This document shows, piece by piece, positions 45,684 through 59,644 of a stretch of 64,000 nt of DNA (positions within the stretch are counted from its first letter, which is position 1; each line of letters opens with the position of its first letter). The notes under the pieces are model-generated. The model ran no database searches, was not told where the DNA came from, and saw only the letters and a list, made by a program, of their open reading frames with translations. The position numbers and the translations under genes were made by a program. Source of the stretch: Nematostella vectensis (Eukaryota > Cnidaria > Anthozoa > Actiniaria > Edwardsiidae); NCBI RefSeq assembly GCF_932526225.1, contig NC_064043.1:310001-374000 (forward strand), in the 5' to 3' direction.

Positions 45684-47683
45684 CTATTTTTGTCATCCAC
45701 AATCTCGGCGAGCTGTGCGTGGCGTAACCGTATTACAGGCCTGGGATCCTGGTTATTGTCCTCCCCATTAATGCGCGGGTTGGGATAACCTTGCAAGAGT
45801 GTTGTACAGCATATTCGCTCGGAAATATCGGTGCTTGGGGCCTTCGGGTTCTTTACAGCCTTCCGTAAAAGCCTTGTGCTGCCATACCGATTGGGTAATC
45901 CGTATGTATGGTTTCCGTTTTGTTCTTCAGACCGGGTTCGATCCCAGGCCAATGGGCTTTTTTTTTTAATTCGTTTTTTTTCTTTGTGCTGGACCCCCTT
46001 AATCCTGATAGGTTTTGCGCAAAAATAATAAAAAAAAGTGAGTTTGCAAAATAAGCTCGCAAGATTTATTGATTATATGTATTCAATTTGTTCCTAGGAA
46101 GTTAACAAAAAACACAAAGCAAAGAGTTTGAGGAAGTTAACAAGTATGTGAACTTTAATGTTTTATTTGAAGGGGCGCATTTTGTACAGGGAAGCATACA
46201 TAGAATGCTTAACTGGTGGAGAGGGGAGAGGTAACAGTTTATTGAGCATAATGTCAACAATAGCAGGGGGAAGGGAGGGGCACTCTCTTCATACAATATT
46301 GCAGTTGTTTCCTATTATTAAATAAGTTTGTAAGATATATTTGTTTATTAAGCAAGGTCTATTTCTGAGACAAGCAAACTCAAGTAAGAGCTGTTGAAAT
46401 AACAGGTGAGTGTAAAAAAAAAACAATTATCTGATTAGAAAACTAATGTAGATTCCTTTGCAGCAAATAAGAACAAACTTCATTTTGTTTGTTATTTATG
46501 AGGAACGGGATGAGCTCTACAAGGCCAAGAAGAAATATGTATTGCTCATCTAAATTATACAAGTAAATAATAATATTAAAAAAGAATTACTGTAAGTAAT
46601 TAGAGTGGTTTTCATTAACCCGTGAAACAAAGTGTGATAGTTAAACGGTAATAGTTAGTAAAACACAAAAAAGAACAATAGAATCAGATCACAACAAAGT
46701 GTAATACGCTAAAGCGTAGTTCACGGGTTAATGAAGGTTTTGACATTTGAACCTTACATCCACATGAAAGTAATGCCTAATATCGAGTGCCCTACAGTAA
46801 GTGTTTTGCAGTCAAGTTGTTTTCTGTTAGTAGGTAAAACATTATTCTAAATAATAGTAATCATAGCTATGGTCACCACTTACACATATAGCACTTGTAA
46901 TGAAAAGAAAGAAAATATATATATATATGCAGTCAAACAACAGAATTGCATGATAACCTTGAATATATTGAATAAAGGACTGCAAAAAACATCTTTTGTA
47001 CTAGTTGCTTGATTTGACCCTTGGCTATTTTTAGCTGAATTCCCCTTCCCCTCTAAAAAAGAAAATAATAATAATAATAGAACAAAACTAAAAAGAAAAC
47101 AAACACAGCAAAGACCCCCACCAACAATTTTGATTTTTTTTTACTTTCCTTTAAAGGGGGAGTGTCATGTTTAAGAGATTTGCAATAGCTCTAGAGCCCT
47201 GACACAATGAACTTCAGTGAAATTCTAATACTGACTTATGAGCTTTTGGTACATATGGGAGACTTTAAACAAAACAAAAAAAATGACCACAAACTGTCCA
47301 TTAACATAGTTTTCAATATAATATTGCATATTATTTAATAAGGTATTGACAGCTTTTAAAAAGTTCAACTGTTTGTAGATACTTAAAAGCCTACAATAAA
47401 CACTGACTCCAGACATGCGCAGTACTATGCTGCTGCCCCTTTAAAGTAAAATACAGCTTTACTTAGTCAGCGTAGACAATATTGCGGATTTTGTCAATAT
47501 TCTAATATGAAGATGTCAATATTCTCCCCCCTTACGTCTTTATTTCTATTTATTTTATGCTTTTTACATGATACCAAAACAGCGTCTTTTTTCTTCGCTA
47601 ATTTGATGTCATGTACACAATACAAGAGATGCGCCCGTGCGCATGGCGAGTCCCCAAGGGACCCAAGACGCCCAAATAGACCT
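45684..47683 (+). repeat. Macrosatellite unit 19 (type A; copy of unit 17)
   Basis: 2,000 bp, five-T start, shares AAGGCCAAGAAG, GCAGCAAATAAG and GTAAAACATTATTC with unit 17. Its B box is the normal GGTTCGATCCC, unlike unit 17. Confidence 0.92.
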
Positions 47684-49687
47684 CTATTTTTTGTCATCCA
47701 CAATCTCGGCGAGCTGTGCGTCTTGTAACCGTATTACAGGCCTGGGATCCTGGTTATTGTCCTCCCCATTAATGCGCGGGTTGGGATAACCTTGCAAGAG
47801 TGTTGTACAGCATATTCGCTCGGAAATATCGGTGCTTGGGGCCTTCGGGTTCTTTACAGCCTTCCGTAAAAGCCTTGTGCTGCCATACCGATTGGGTAAT
47901 CTGTATGTATGGTTTCCGTTTTGTTCTTCAGACCGGGTTCGATCCCAGGCCAATGGGCTTTTTTTTTAGTTCGTTTTTTTTTCTTTGTGCTGGACCCCCT
48001 TAATCCTTATAGGTTTTGTGCAAAAATAATAAAAAAAGGGAGTTTGCAAAATAAGCTTGCTAGATTTATTGATTATATGTATTCAATTTGTTCCTAGGAA
48101 GTTAACAAAAAACACAAAGCAAAGAGTTTGAGGAAGTAAACAAGTATGTGAACTTTAATGTTCTATTTGAAGGGGTGCATTTTGTACAGGGAAGCATACA
48201 TAGAATGCTTAACTGGTGGAGAGGGAAGAGGTAAAAGTTTATCGAGCATAATTTCAACAATAGCAGGGGGAAGAGAGGGGCACTCTCTTCATACAATATT
48301 GCAGTTGTTACCTATTATTAAATAAGTTTGTAACATGTCTTTGTTTATTAAGCAAGGTCTATTTCTGAGACAAGCAAACTCAAGTAAGGCTGTTGAAATA
48401 ACAGGCGAGTGTTAAAAGAAAAACAATTATCTGATTAGAAAACTACTGTAGATTCCTTTGCACCAAAATAAGAACAAACTTCATTTTGTTTGTTATTTAT
48501 GAGGAACGAGATGAGCTCTACAAAGCCATAAAGAAATATGTATTGCTCATCTAAATTATACAAGTAAATAATAATTTTAAAAAAGAACTACTGTAAGTAT
48601 CTAGAGTGGTTTTCATTAACCCGTGAAACAAAGTGTGATAGTTAAACGGTAATAGTTGGTAAAACACAAAAAAGTACAATAGAATCAGATCACCACAAAG
48701 TGTAATACGCTAAAGCGTAGTTCACGGGTTAATGAAGGTTTTGACATTTCAACCTTACATCCACATGAAAGTAATGCCTAATATCGAGTGCCCTACAGTA
48801 AGTGTTTTGCAGTCAAGTTGTTTTCTGTTAGTAGGTAAAAAAATATTCTAAATAATAGTAATCATAGCTATGGTCACCACTTACACATATAGAACTTGTA
48901 ATGAAAAGAAAGAAAAAAAATATATATATATGAAGTCAAACAACAGAATTGCATGATAACCTTGAATATATTGATAAAGGACTGCAAAAAAACATCTTTT
49001 GTACTAGTTGCTTGAATTGACCCTTGGCTATTTTTAGCTGAATTCCCCTCCCCCTCTAAAAAAGAAAATAATAATAATAATAGAACAAAACTAAAAAGAA
49101 AACAAACACAGCAGAGACCCCCACCAACAATTTTGATTTTTTTTACTTTCCTTTAAAGGGGGAGTGTCATGGTTAAGAGATTTGCAATAGCTCTAGAGCC
49201 CTGACAAAATTAACTTCAGTGAAATTCTAATACTGACTTATGAGCTTTTGGTACATGTGGGAGACTTTAAACAAAACAAAACAAATGACCACAAACTGTC
49301 AATTAACATAGTTTTCAATATAATATTGCATATTATTTAATAAGGTATTCATAGCTTTTAAAAAGTTCAACTGTTTGTTGACACTTTAAAGCCTACAAGA
49401 ATCACTGACTCCAGACATGCGCAGTACTATGCTGCTGCCCCTTTAAAGTAAAATACAGCTTTACTTAGTCAGCGTAGACAAAATTGCGGATTTTGTCAAT
49501 ATTCTAATATGAAGATGTCAATATTCTCCCCCCCCTTACGTCTTTATTTCTATTTATTTTACGATTTTCACATGATACCAAAACAGCGTCTTTTTTCTTC
49601 GCTAATTTGATGTCATGTACACAATAAAAGAGATGCGCCCGTGCGCATGGCGAGTCCCCAAGGGACCCAAGAAGCCCAAATAGACCT
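47684..49687 (+). repeat. Macrosatellite unit 20 (type B; copy of unit 18)
   Basis: 2,004 bp; carries the same private variants as unit 18, with few differences (TATATGAAGTC near 48930 for TATATGCAGTC). Confidence 0.92.
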
Positions 49688-51694
49688 CTATTTTTTGACA
49701 TCCACAATCTCGGCGAGCTGTGCGTGGCGTAACCGTATTACAGGCCTGGGATCCTGGTTATTGTCCTCCCCATTAATGCGCGGGTTGGGATAACCTTGCA
49801 AGAGTGTTGTACAGCATATTCGCTCGGAAATATCGGTGCTTGGGGCCTTCGGGTTCTTTACAGCCTTCCGTAAAAGCCTGGTGCTGCCATACCGATTGGG
49901 TAATCCGTATGTATGGTTTCCGTTTTGTTCTTCAGACCGGGTTCGATCCCAGGCCAATGGGCTTTTTTTTAGTTTGTTTTTTTTTTTCTTTGTGCTGGAC
50001 CCCCTTAATCCTGATAGGTTTTGCGCAAAAATAATAAAAAAAAGTGAGTTTGCAAAATAAGCTTGCTGGATTTATTGATTAGATGTATTCAATTTGTTCC
50101 TAGGAAGTTAACAAAAAACACAAAGCAAAGAGTTTGAGGAAGTAAACAAGTATGTGAACTCTAATGTTCTATTTGAAGGGGTGCATTTTGTACAGGGAAG
50201 CATACATAGAATGCTTAACAGGTGGAGAGGGGAGAGGTAACAGTTTATTGAGCATAATGTCAACAATAGCAGGGGGAAGGGACTGGCACTCTCTTCATAC
50301 AATATTGCAGTTGTTACCTATTATTAAATAAGTTTGTAACATGTCTTTGGTTATAAAACAAGGTATATTTCTGAGACAAGCAAACTCAAGTAAGAGCTGT
50401 TGAAATAACAGGTGAGTGTTAAAAGAAAAACAATTATCTGATTAAAAAACTACTGTAGATTCCTTTGCACCAAAATAAGAACAAACTTCATTTTGTTTGT
50501 TATTTATGAGGAACGAGATGAGCTCTACAAAGCCATAAAGAAATATGTATTGCTCATCTAAATTATACAAGTAAATAATAATATTAAAAAAGAACTACTG
50601 TAAGTATCTAGAGTGGTTTTCATTAACCCGTGAAACAAAGTGTGATAGTTAAACGGTAATAGTTAGTAAAACACAAAAAAGTACAATAGAATCAGATCAC
50701 CACAAAGTGTAATACGCTAAAGCGTAGTTCACGGTTTAATGAAGGTTTTAACATTTCAACCTTACATCCACATGAAAGTAATGCCTAATATCGAGTGCCC
50801 TACAGTAAGTGTTTTGCAGTCAAGTTGTTTTCTGTTAGTAGGTAAAAAAATATTCTAAATAATAGTAATCATAGCTATGGTCACCACTTACACATATAGA
50901 ACTTGTAATGAAAAGAAAGAAAAAAAATATATATATATGCAGTCAAACAACAGAATTGCATGATAACCTTGAATATATTGAATAAAGGACTGCAAAAAAA
51001 CATCTTTTGTACTAGTTGCTTGAATTGACCCTTGGCTATTTTTAGCTGAATTCCCCTCCCCCTCTAAAAAAGAAAATAATAATAATAATAGAACAAAACT
51101 AAAAAGAAAACAAACACAGCAGAGACCCCCACCAACAATTTTGATTTTTTTTACTTTCCTTTAAAGGGGGAGTGTCATGGTTAAGAGATTTGCAATAGCT
51201 CTAGAGCCCTGACACAATGAACTTCAGTGAAATTCTAATACTGACTTATGAGCTTTTGGTACATGTGGGAGACTTTAAACAAAACAAAACAAATGACCAC
51301 AAACTGTCAATTAACATAGTTTTCAATATAATATTGCATATTATTTAATAAGGTATTCATAGCTTTTAAAAAGTTCAACTGTTTGTTGACACTTTAAAGC
51401 CTACAAGAATCACTGACTCCAGACATGCGCAGTACTATGCTGCTGCCCCTTTAAAGTAAAATACAGCTTTACTTAGTCAGCGTATACAAAATTGCGGATT
51501 TTGTCAATATTCTAATATGAAGATGTCAATATTCTCCCCCCCTTACGTCTTTATTTCTATTTATTTTACGATTTTCACATGATACCAAAACAGCGTCTTT
51601 TTTCTTCGCTAATTTGATGTCATGTACACAATAAAAGAGATGCGCCCGTGCGCATGGCGAGTCCCCAAGGGACCCAAGAAGCGCAAATAGACCT
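49688..51694 (+). repeat. Macrosatellite unit 21 (type A variant)
   Basis: 2,007 bp; first of three consecutive near-identical copies (21-23) marked by TTAACAGGTGG, GGGACTGGCAC and GGTTATAAAACAAGG. Confidence 0.92.
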
Positions 51695-53700
51695 CTATTT
51701 TTTGTCATCCACAATCTCGGCGAGCTGTGCGTGGCGTAACCGTATTACAGGCCTGGGATCCTGGTTATTGTCCTCCCCATTAATGCGCGGGTTGTGATAA
51801 CCTTGCAAGAGTGTTGTACAGCATATTCGCTCGGAAATATCGGTGCTTGGGGCCTTCGGGTTCTTTACAGCCTTCCGTAAAAGCCTTGTGCTGCCATACC
51901 GATTGGGTAATCCGTATGTATGGTTTCCGTTTTGTTCTTCAGACCGGGTTCGATCCCAGGCCAATGGGCTTTTTTTTAGTTTTTTTTTTTTTTTCTTTGT
52001 GCTGGACCCCCTTAATCCTGATAGGTTTTGCGCAAAAATAATAAAAAAAGTAAGTTTGCAAAATAAGCTTGCTGGATTTATTGATTATATGTATTTAATT
52101 TGTTCCTAGGAAGTTAACAAAAAACACAAAGCAAAGAGTTTGAGGAAGTAAACAAGTATGTGAACTCTAATGTTCTATTTGAAGGGGTGCATTTTGTACA
52201 GGGAAGCATACATAGAATGCTTAACAGGTGGAGAGGGGAGAGGTAACAGTTTATTGAGCATAATGTCAACAATAGCAGGGGGAAGGGACTGGCACTCTCT
52301 TCATACAATATTGCAGTTGTTACCTATTATTAAATAAGTTTGTAACATGTCTTTGGTTATAAAACAAGGTATATTTCTGAGACAAGCAAACTCAAGTAAG
52401 AGCTGTTGAAATAACAGGTGAGTGTTAAAAGAAAAACAATTATCTGATTAGAAAACTACTGTAGATTCCTTTGCACCAAAATAAGAACAAACTTCATTTT
52501 GTTTGTTATTTATGAGGAACGAGATGAGCTCTACAAAGCCATAAAGAAATATGTATTGCTCATCTAAATTATACAAGTAAATAATAATATTAAAAAAGAA
52601 CTACTGTAAGTATCTAGTGTGGTTTTCATTAACCCGTGAAACAAAGTGTGATAGTTAAACGGTAATAGTTAGTAAAACACAAAAAAGTACAATAGAATCA
52701 GATCACCACAAAGTGTAATACGCTAAAGCGTAGTTCACGGTTTAATGAAGGTTTTAACATTTCAACCTTACATCCACATGAAAGTAATGCCTAATATCGA
52801 GTGCCCTACAGTAAGTGTTTTGCAGTCAAGTTGTTTTCTGTTAGTAGGTAAAAAAATATTCTAAATAATAGTAATCATAGCTATGGTCACCACTTACACA
52901 TATAGAACTTGTAATGAAAAGAAAGAAAAAAAATATATATATATGCAGTCAAACAACAGAATTGCATGATAACCTTGAATATATTGAATAAAGGACTGCA
53001 AAAAAACATCTTTTGTACTAGTTGCTTGAATTGACCCTTGGCTATTTTTAGCTGAATTCCCCTCCCCCTCTAAAAAAGAAAATAATAATAATAATAGAAC
53101 AAAACTAAAAAGAAAACAAACACAGCAGAGACCCCCACCAACAATTTTGATTTTTTTTACTTTCCTTTAAAGGGGGAGTGTCATGGTTAAGAGATTTGCA
53201 ATAGCTCTAGAGCCCTGACACAATGAACTTCAGTGAAATTCTAATACTGACTTATGAGCTTTTGGTACATGTGGGAGACTTTAAACAAAACAAAAAAAAT
53301 GACCACAAACTGTCAATTAACATAGTTTTCAATATAATATTGCATATTATTTAATAAGGTATTCATAGCTTTTAAAAAGTTCAACTGTTTGTTGACACTT
53401 TAAAGCCTACAAGAATCACTGACTCCAGACATGCGCAGTACTATGCTGCTGCCCCTTTAAAGTAAAATACAGCTTTACTTAGTCAGCGTAGACAAAATTG
53501 CGGATTTTGTCAATATTCTAATATGAAGATGTCAATATTCTCCCCCCCTTACGTCTTTATTTCTATTTATTTTACGATTTTCACATGATACCAAAACAGC
53601 GTCTTTTTTCTTCGCTAATTTGATGTCATGTACACAATAAAAGAGATGCGCCCGTGCGCATGGCGAGTCCCCAAGGGACCCAAGAAGCCCAAATAGACCT
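51695..53700 (+). repeat. Macrosatellite unit 22 (type A variant)
   Basis: 2,006 bp; same marker set as unit 21. The two T runs after the B box are nearly fused (CTTTTTTTTAG followed by an unbroken run). Confidence 0.92.
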
Positions 53701-55707
53701 CTATTTTTTGTCATCCACAATCTCGGCGAGCTGTGCGTGGCGTAACCGTATTACAGGCCTGGGATCCTGGTTATTGTCCTCCCCATTAATGCGCGGGTTG
53801 TGATAACCTTGCAAGAGTGTTGTACAGCATATTCGCTCGGAAATATCGGTGCTTGGGGCCTTCGGGTTCTTTACAGCCTTCCGTAAAAGCCTTGTGCTGC
53901 CATACCGATTGGGTAATCCGTATGTATGGTTTCCGTTTTGTTCTTCAGACCGGGTTCGATCCCAGGCCAATGGGCTTTTTTTTAGTTTTTTTTTTTTTTC
54001 TTTGTGCTGGACCCCCTTAATCCTGATAGGTTTTGCGCAAAAATAATAAAAAAAAGTGAGTTTGCAAAATAAGCTTGCTGGATTTATTGATTAGATGTAT
54101 TCAATTTGTTCCTAGGAAGTTAACAAAAAACACAAAGCAAAGAGTTTGAGGAAGTAAACAAGTATGTGAACTCTAATGTTCTATTTGAAGGGGCGCATTT
54201 TGTACAGGGAAGCATACATAGAATGCTTAACAGGTGGAGAGGGGAGAGGTAACAGTTTATTGAGCATAATGTCAACAATAGCAGGGGGAAGGGACTGGCA
54301 CTCTCTTCATACAATATTGCAGTTGTTACCTATTATTAAATAAGTTTGTAACATGTCTTTGGTTATAAAACAAGGTATATTTCTGAGACAAGCAAACTCA
54401 AGTAAGAGCTGTTGAAATAACAGGTGAGTGTTAAAAGAAAAACAATTATCTGATTAAAAAACTACTGTAGATTCCTTTGCACCAAAATAAGAACAAACTT
54501 CATTTTGTTTGTTATTTATGAGGAACGAGATGAGCTCTACAAAGCCATAAAGAAATATGTATTGCTCATCTAAATTATACAAGTAAATAATAATATTAAA
54601 AAAGAACTACTGTAAGTATCTAGAGTGGTTTTCATTAACCCGTGAAACAAAGTGTGATAGTTAAACGGTAATAGTTAGTAAAACACAAAAAAGTACAATA
54701 GAATCAGATCACCACAAAGTGTAATACGCTAAAGCGTAGTTCACGGTTTAATGAAGGTTTTAACATTTCAACCTTACATCCACATGAAAGTAATGCCTAA
54801 TATCGAGTGCCCTACAGTAAGTGTTTTGCAGTCAAGTTGTTTTCTGTTAGTAGGTAAAAAAATATTCTAAATAATAGTAATCATAGCTATGGTCACCACT
54901 TACACATATAGAACTTGTAATGAAAAGAAAGAAAAAAATATATATATATATGCAGTCAAACAACAGAATTGCATGATAACCTTGAATATATTGAATAAAG
55001 GACTGCAAAAAAACATCTTTTGTACTAGTTGCTTGAATTGACCCTTGGCTATTTTTAGCTGAATTCCCCTCCCCCTCTAAAAAAGAAAATAATAATAATA
55101 ATAGAACAAAACTAAAAAGAAAACAAACACAGCAGAGACCCCCACCAACAATTTTGATTTTTTTTACTTTCCTTTAAAGGGGGAGTGTCATGGTTAAGAG
55201 ATTTGCAATAGCTCTAGAGCCCTGACACAATGAACTTCAGTGAAATTCTAATACTGACTTATGAGCTTTTGGTACATGTGGGAGACTTTAAACAAAACAA
55301 AACAAATGACCACAAACTGTCAATTAACATAGTTTTCAATATAATATTGCATATTATTTAATAAGGTATTCATAGCTTTTAAAAAGTTCAACTGTTTGTT
55401 GACACTTTAAAGCCTACAAGAATCACTGACTCCAGACATGCGCAGTACTATGCTGCTGCCCCTTTAAAGTAAAATACAGCTTTACTTAGTCAGCGTAGAC
55501 AAAATTGCGGATTTTGTCAATATTCTAATATGAAGATGTCAATATTCTCCCCCCCTTACGTCTTTATTTCTATTTATTTTACGATTTTCACATGATACCA
55601 AAACAGCGTCTTTTTTCTTCGCTAATTTGATGTCATGTATACAATAAAAGAGATGCGCCCGTGCGCATGGCGAGTCCCCAAGGGACCCAAGAAGCCCAAA
55701 TAGACCT
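53701..55707 (+). repeat. Macrosatellite unit 23 (type A variant)
   Basis: 2,007 bp; same marker set as units 21-22. Confidence 0.92.
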
Positions 55708-57707
55708 CTATTTTTTGTCATCCACAATCTCGGCGAGCTGTGCGTGGCGTAACCGTATTACAGGCCTGGGATCCTGGTTATTGTCCTCCCCATTAATGCG
55801 CGGGTTGTGATAACCTTGCAAGAGTGTTGTACAGCATATTCGCTCGGAAATATCGGTGCTTGGGGCCTTCGGGTTCTTTACAGCCTTCCGTAAAAGCCTT
55901 GTGCTGCCATACCGATTGGGTAATCCGTATGTATGGTTTCCGTTTTGTTCTTCAGACCGGGTTCGATCCCAGGCCAATGGGCTTTTTTTTAGTTTGTTTT
56001 TTTTTTCTTTGTGCTGGACCCCCTTAATCCTGATAGGTTTTGCGCAAAAATAATAAAAAAAGGGAGTTTGACAAATAAGCTTGCTAGATTTATTGATAAT
56101 ATGTATTCAATTTGTTCCTAGGAAGTTAACAAAAAACAGAAAGCAAAGAGTTTGAGGAAGCAAACAAGTATGTGAACTTTAATGTTCTATTTGAAGGGGT
56201 GCATTTTGTACAGGGAAGCATACATAGAATGCTTAACTGGTGGAGAGGGAAGAGGTAAAAGTTTATTGAGCATAATTTCAACAATAGCAGAGGGAAGAGA
56301 GGGGCACTCTCTTCATACAATATTGCAGTTGTTACCTATTATTAAATAAGTTTGTAACATGTCTTTGTTTATTAAGCAAGGTCTATTTCTGAGACAAGCA
56401 AACTCAAGTAAGGCTGTTGAAATAACAGGTGAGTGTTAAAAGAAAAACAATTATCTGATTAGAAAACTACTGTAGATTCCTTTGCACCAAAATAAGAACA
56501 AACTTCATTTTGTTTGTTATTTATGAGGAACGAGATGAGCTCTACAAAGCCATAAAGAAATATGTATTGCTCATCTAAATTATACAAGTAAATAATAATA
56601 TTAAAAAAGAACTACTGTAAGTATCTAGTGTGGTTTTCATTAACCCGTGAAACAAAGTGTGATAGTTAAACGGTAATAGTTAGTAAAACACAAAAAAGTA
56701 CAATAGAATCAGATCACCACAAAGTGTAATACGCTAAAGCGTAGTTCACGGGTTAATGAAGGTTTTGACATTTCAACCTTACATCCACATGAAAGTAATG
56801 CCTAATATCGAGTGCCCTACAGTAAGTGTTTTGCAGTCAAGTTGTTTTCTGTTAGTAGGTAAAAAAATATTCTAAATAATAGTAATCATAACTATGGTCA
56901 CCACTTACACATATAGAACTTGTAATGAAAAGAAAGAAAAAATATATATATGCAGTCAAACAACAGAATTGCATGATAACCTTGAATATATTGAATAAAG
57001 GACTGCAAAAAAACATATTTTGTACTAGTTGCTTGAATTGACCCTTGGCTATTTTTAGCTGAATTCCCCTCCCCCTCTAAAAAAGAAAATAATAATAATA
57101 ATAGAACAAAACTAAAAAGAAAACAAACAAAACAGAGACCCCCACCAACAATTTTGATTTTTTTTTACTTTCCTTTAAAAGGAGAGTGTCATGGTTAAGA
57201 GATTTGCAATAGCTCTAGAGCCCTGACACAATGAACTTCAGTGAAATTCTAATACTGACTTATGAGCTTTTGGTACATGTGGGAGACTTTAAACAAAACC
57301 AAAAAAATGACCACAAACTGTCAATTAACATAGTTTTTAATATAATATTGCATATTATTTAATAAGGTATTCACAGCTTTTAAAAAGTTCAACTGTTTGT
57401 TGACACTTTAAAGCCTACAAGAATCACTGACTCCAGACATGCGCAGTACTATGTTGCTGCCCCTTTAAAGTAAAATACAGCTTTACTTAGTCAGCGTAGA
57501 CAAAATTGCGGATTTTGTCAATATTCTAATATGAAGATGTCAATATTCTCCCCCCTTACGTCTTTATTTCTATTTATTTTATGATTTTCACATGATACCA
57601 AAACAGCGTCTTTTTTCTTCGCTAATTTGATGTCATGTACACAATAAAAGAGATGCGACCGTGCGCATGGCGAGTCCCCAAGGGACCCAAGACGCCCAAA
57701 TAGACCT
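55708..57707 (+). repeat. Macrosatellite unit 24 (mosaic)
   Basis: 2,000 bp. Starts like units 21-23 (GGTTGTGATAACC) but switches to type B by about 56065. The end hairpin has the ATGCGACCG change near 57653. Confidence 0.92.
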
Positions 57708-59644
57708 CTATTTTTTGTCATCCACAATCTCGGCGAGCTGTGCGTGGCGTAACCGTATTACAGGCCTGGGATCCTGGTTATTGTCCTCCCCATTAATGCG
57801 CGGGTTGGGATAACCTTGCAAGAGTGTTGTACAGCATATTCGCTCGGAAATATCGGTGCTTGGGGCCTTCGGATTCTTTACAGCCTTCCGTAAAAGCCTT
57901 GTGCTGCCATACCGATTTAGTAATCCGTATGTATGGTTTCCGTTTTGTTCTTCAGACCGGGTTCGATCCCAGGCCAATGGGCTTTTTTTTTTAATTCGTT
58001 TTTTTTTCTTTGTGCTGGACCCCCTTAATCCTGATAGGTTTTGCGCAAAAATAATAAAAAAGTGAGTTTGCAAAATAAGCTAGCTAGATTTATTGATAAT
58101 ATGTATTCAATTTGTTCCTAGGAAGTTAACAAAAAACACAAAGCAAAGAGTTTGAGGAAGTAAACAAGTATGTGAACTTTAATGTTCTATTTGAAGGGGT
58201 GCATTTTGTACAGGGAAGCATACATAGAATGCTTAACTGGTGGAGAGGGAAGAGGTAAAAGTTTATTGAGCATAATTTCAACAATAGCAGAGGGAAGAGA
58301 GGGGCACTCTCTTCATACAATATTGCAGTTGTTACCTATTATTAAATAAGTTTGTAACATGTCTTTGTTTATTAAGCAAGGTCTATTTCTGAGACAAGCA
58401 AACTCAAGTAAGGCTGTTGAAATAACAGGTGAGTGTTAAAAGAAAAACAATTATCTGATTGGAAAACTACTGTAGATTCCTTTGCACCAAAATAAGAACA
58501 AACTTCATTTTGTTTGTTATTTATGAGGAACGAGATGAGCTCTACAAAGCCATAAAGAAATATGTATTGCTCATCTAAATTATACAAGTAAATAATAATA
58601 TTAAAAAAGAACTACTGTAAGTATCTAGAGTGGTTTTCATTAACCCGTGAAACAAAGTGTGATAGTTAAACGGTGATAGTTAGTAAAACACAAAAAAGTA
58701 CAATAGAATCAGATCACCACAAAGTGTAATACGCTAAAGCGTAGTTCACGGGTTAATGAAGGTTTTTACATTTCAACCTTACATCCACATGAAAGTAATG
58801 CCTAATATCGAGTGCCCTACAGTAAGTGTTTTGCAGTCAAGTTGTTTTCTGTTAGTAGGTAAAAAAATATTCTAAATAATAGTAATCACAGCTATGGTCA
58901 CCACTTACACATATAGCACTTGTAATGAAAAGAAAGAAAATATATATATATATGCAGTCAAACAACAGAATTGCATGATAACCTTGAATATATTGAATAA
59001 AGGACTGTAAAAAACATCTTTTGTACTAGTTGCTTGAATTGACCCTTGGCTATTTTTAGCTGAATTCCCCTCCCCCTCTAAAAAAGAAAATAATAATAAT
59101 AATAGAACAAAACTAAAAAGAAAACAAACACAGCAGAGACCCCCACCAACAATTTTGATTTTTTTTACTTTCCTTTAAAGGGGGAGTGTCATGTTTAAGA
59201 GATTTGCAATCGCTCTAGAGCCCTGACACAATGAACTTCAGTGAAATTCTAATACTGACTTATGAGCTTTTGGTACATGTGGGAGACTTTAAACAAAACA
59301 AAAAAAATGGCCACAAACTGTCAATTAACATAGTTTTCAATATAATATTGCATATTATTTAATAAGGTATTGACAGCTTTTAAAAAGTTTAACTGTTTGT
59401 AGACACTTAAAAGCCTACAAGAATCACTGACTCCAGACATGCGCAGTACTATGTTGCTGCCCCTTTAAAGTAAAATACAGCTTTACTTAGTCAGCGTAGA
59501 CAAAATTGCGGATTTTGTCAATATTCTAATATGAAGATGTCAGCGTCTTTTTTCTTTGCTAATTTGATGTCATGTACACAATAAAAGAGATGCGCCCGTG
59601 CGCATGGCGAGTCCCCAAGGGACCCAAGACGCCCAAATAGACCT
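57708..59644 (+). repeat. Macrosatellite unit 25 (type B, 64-bp deletion)
   Basis: 1,937 bp. About 64 bp between GAAGATGTCA and GCGTCTTTTT is missing at 59542, with a short CA overlap at the breakpoint. Confidence 0.92.

Larger units (their letters stand above)
41681..49687 (+). repeat. 4-kb higher-order repeat, two copies
   Basis: Units 17-18 (41681-45683) and 19-20 (45684-49687) are two copies of an A-B pair at a 4,003-4,004 bp offset. They share private variants such as GTCTTGTAACC (43717 and 47718) and GTAGATACTTAAAAG. Within a pair, A and B differ more than the pairs differ from each other. Confidence 0.88.
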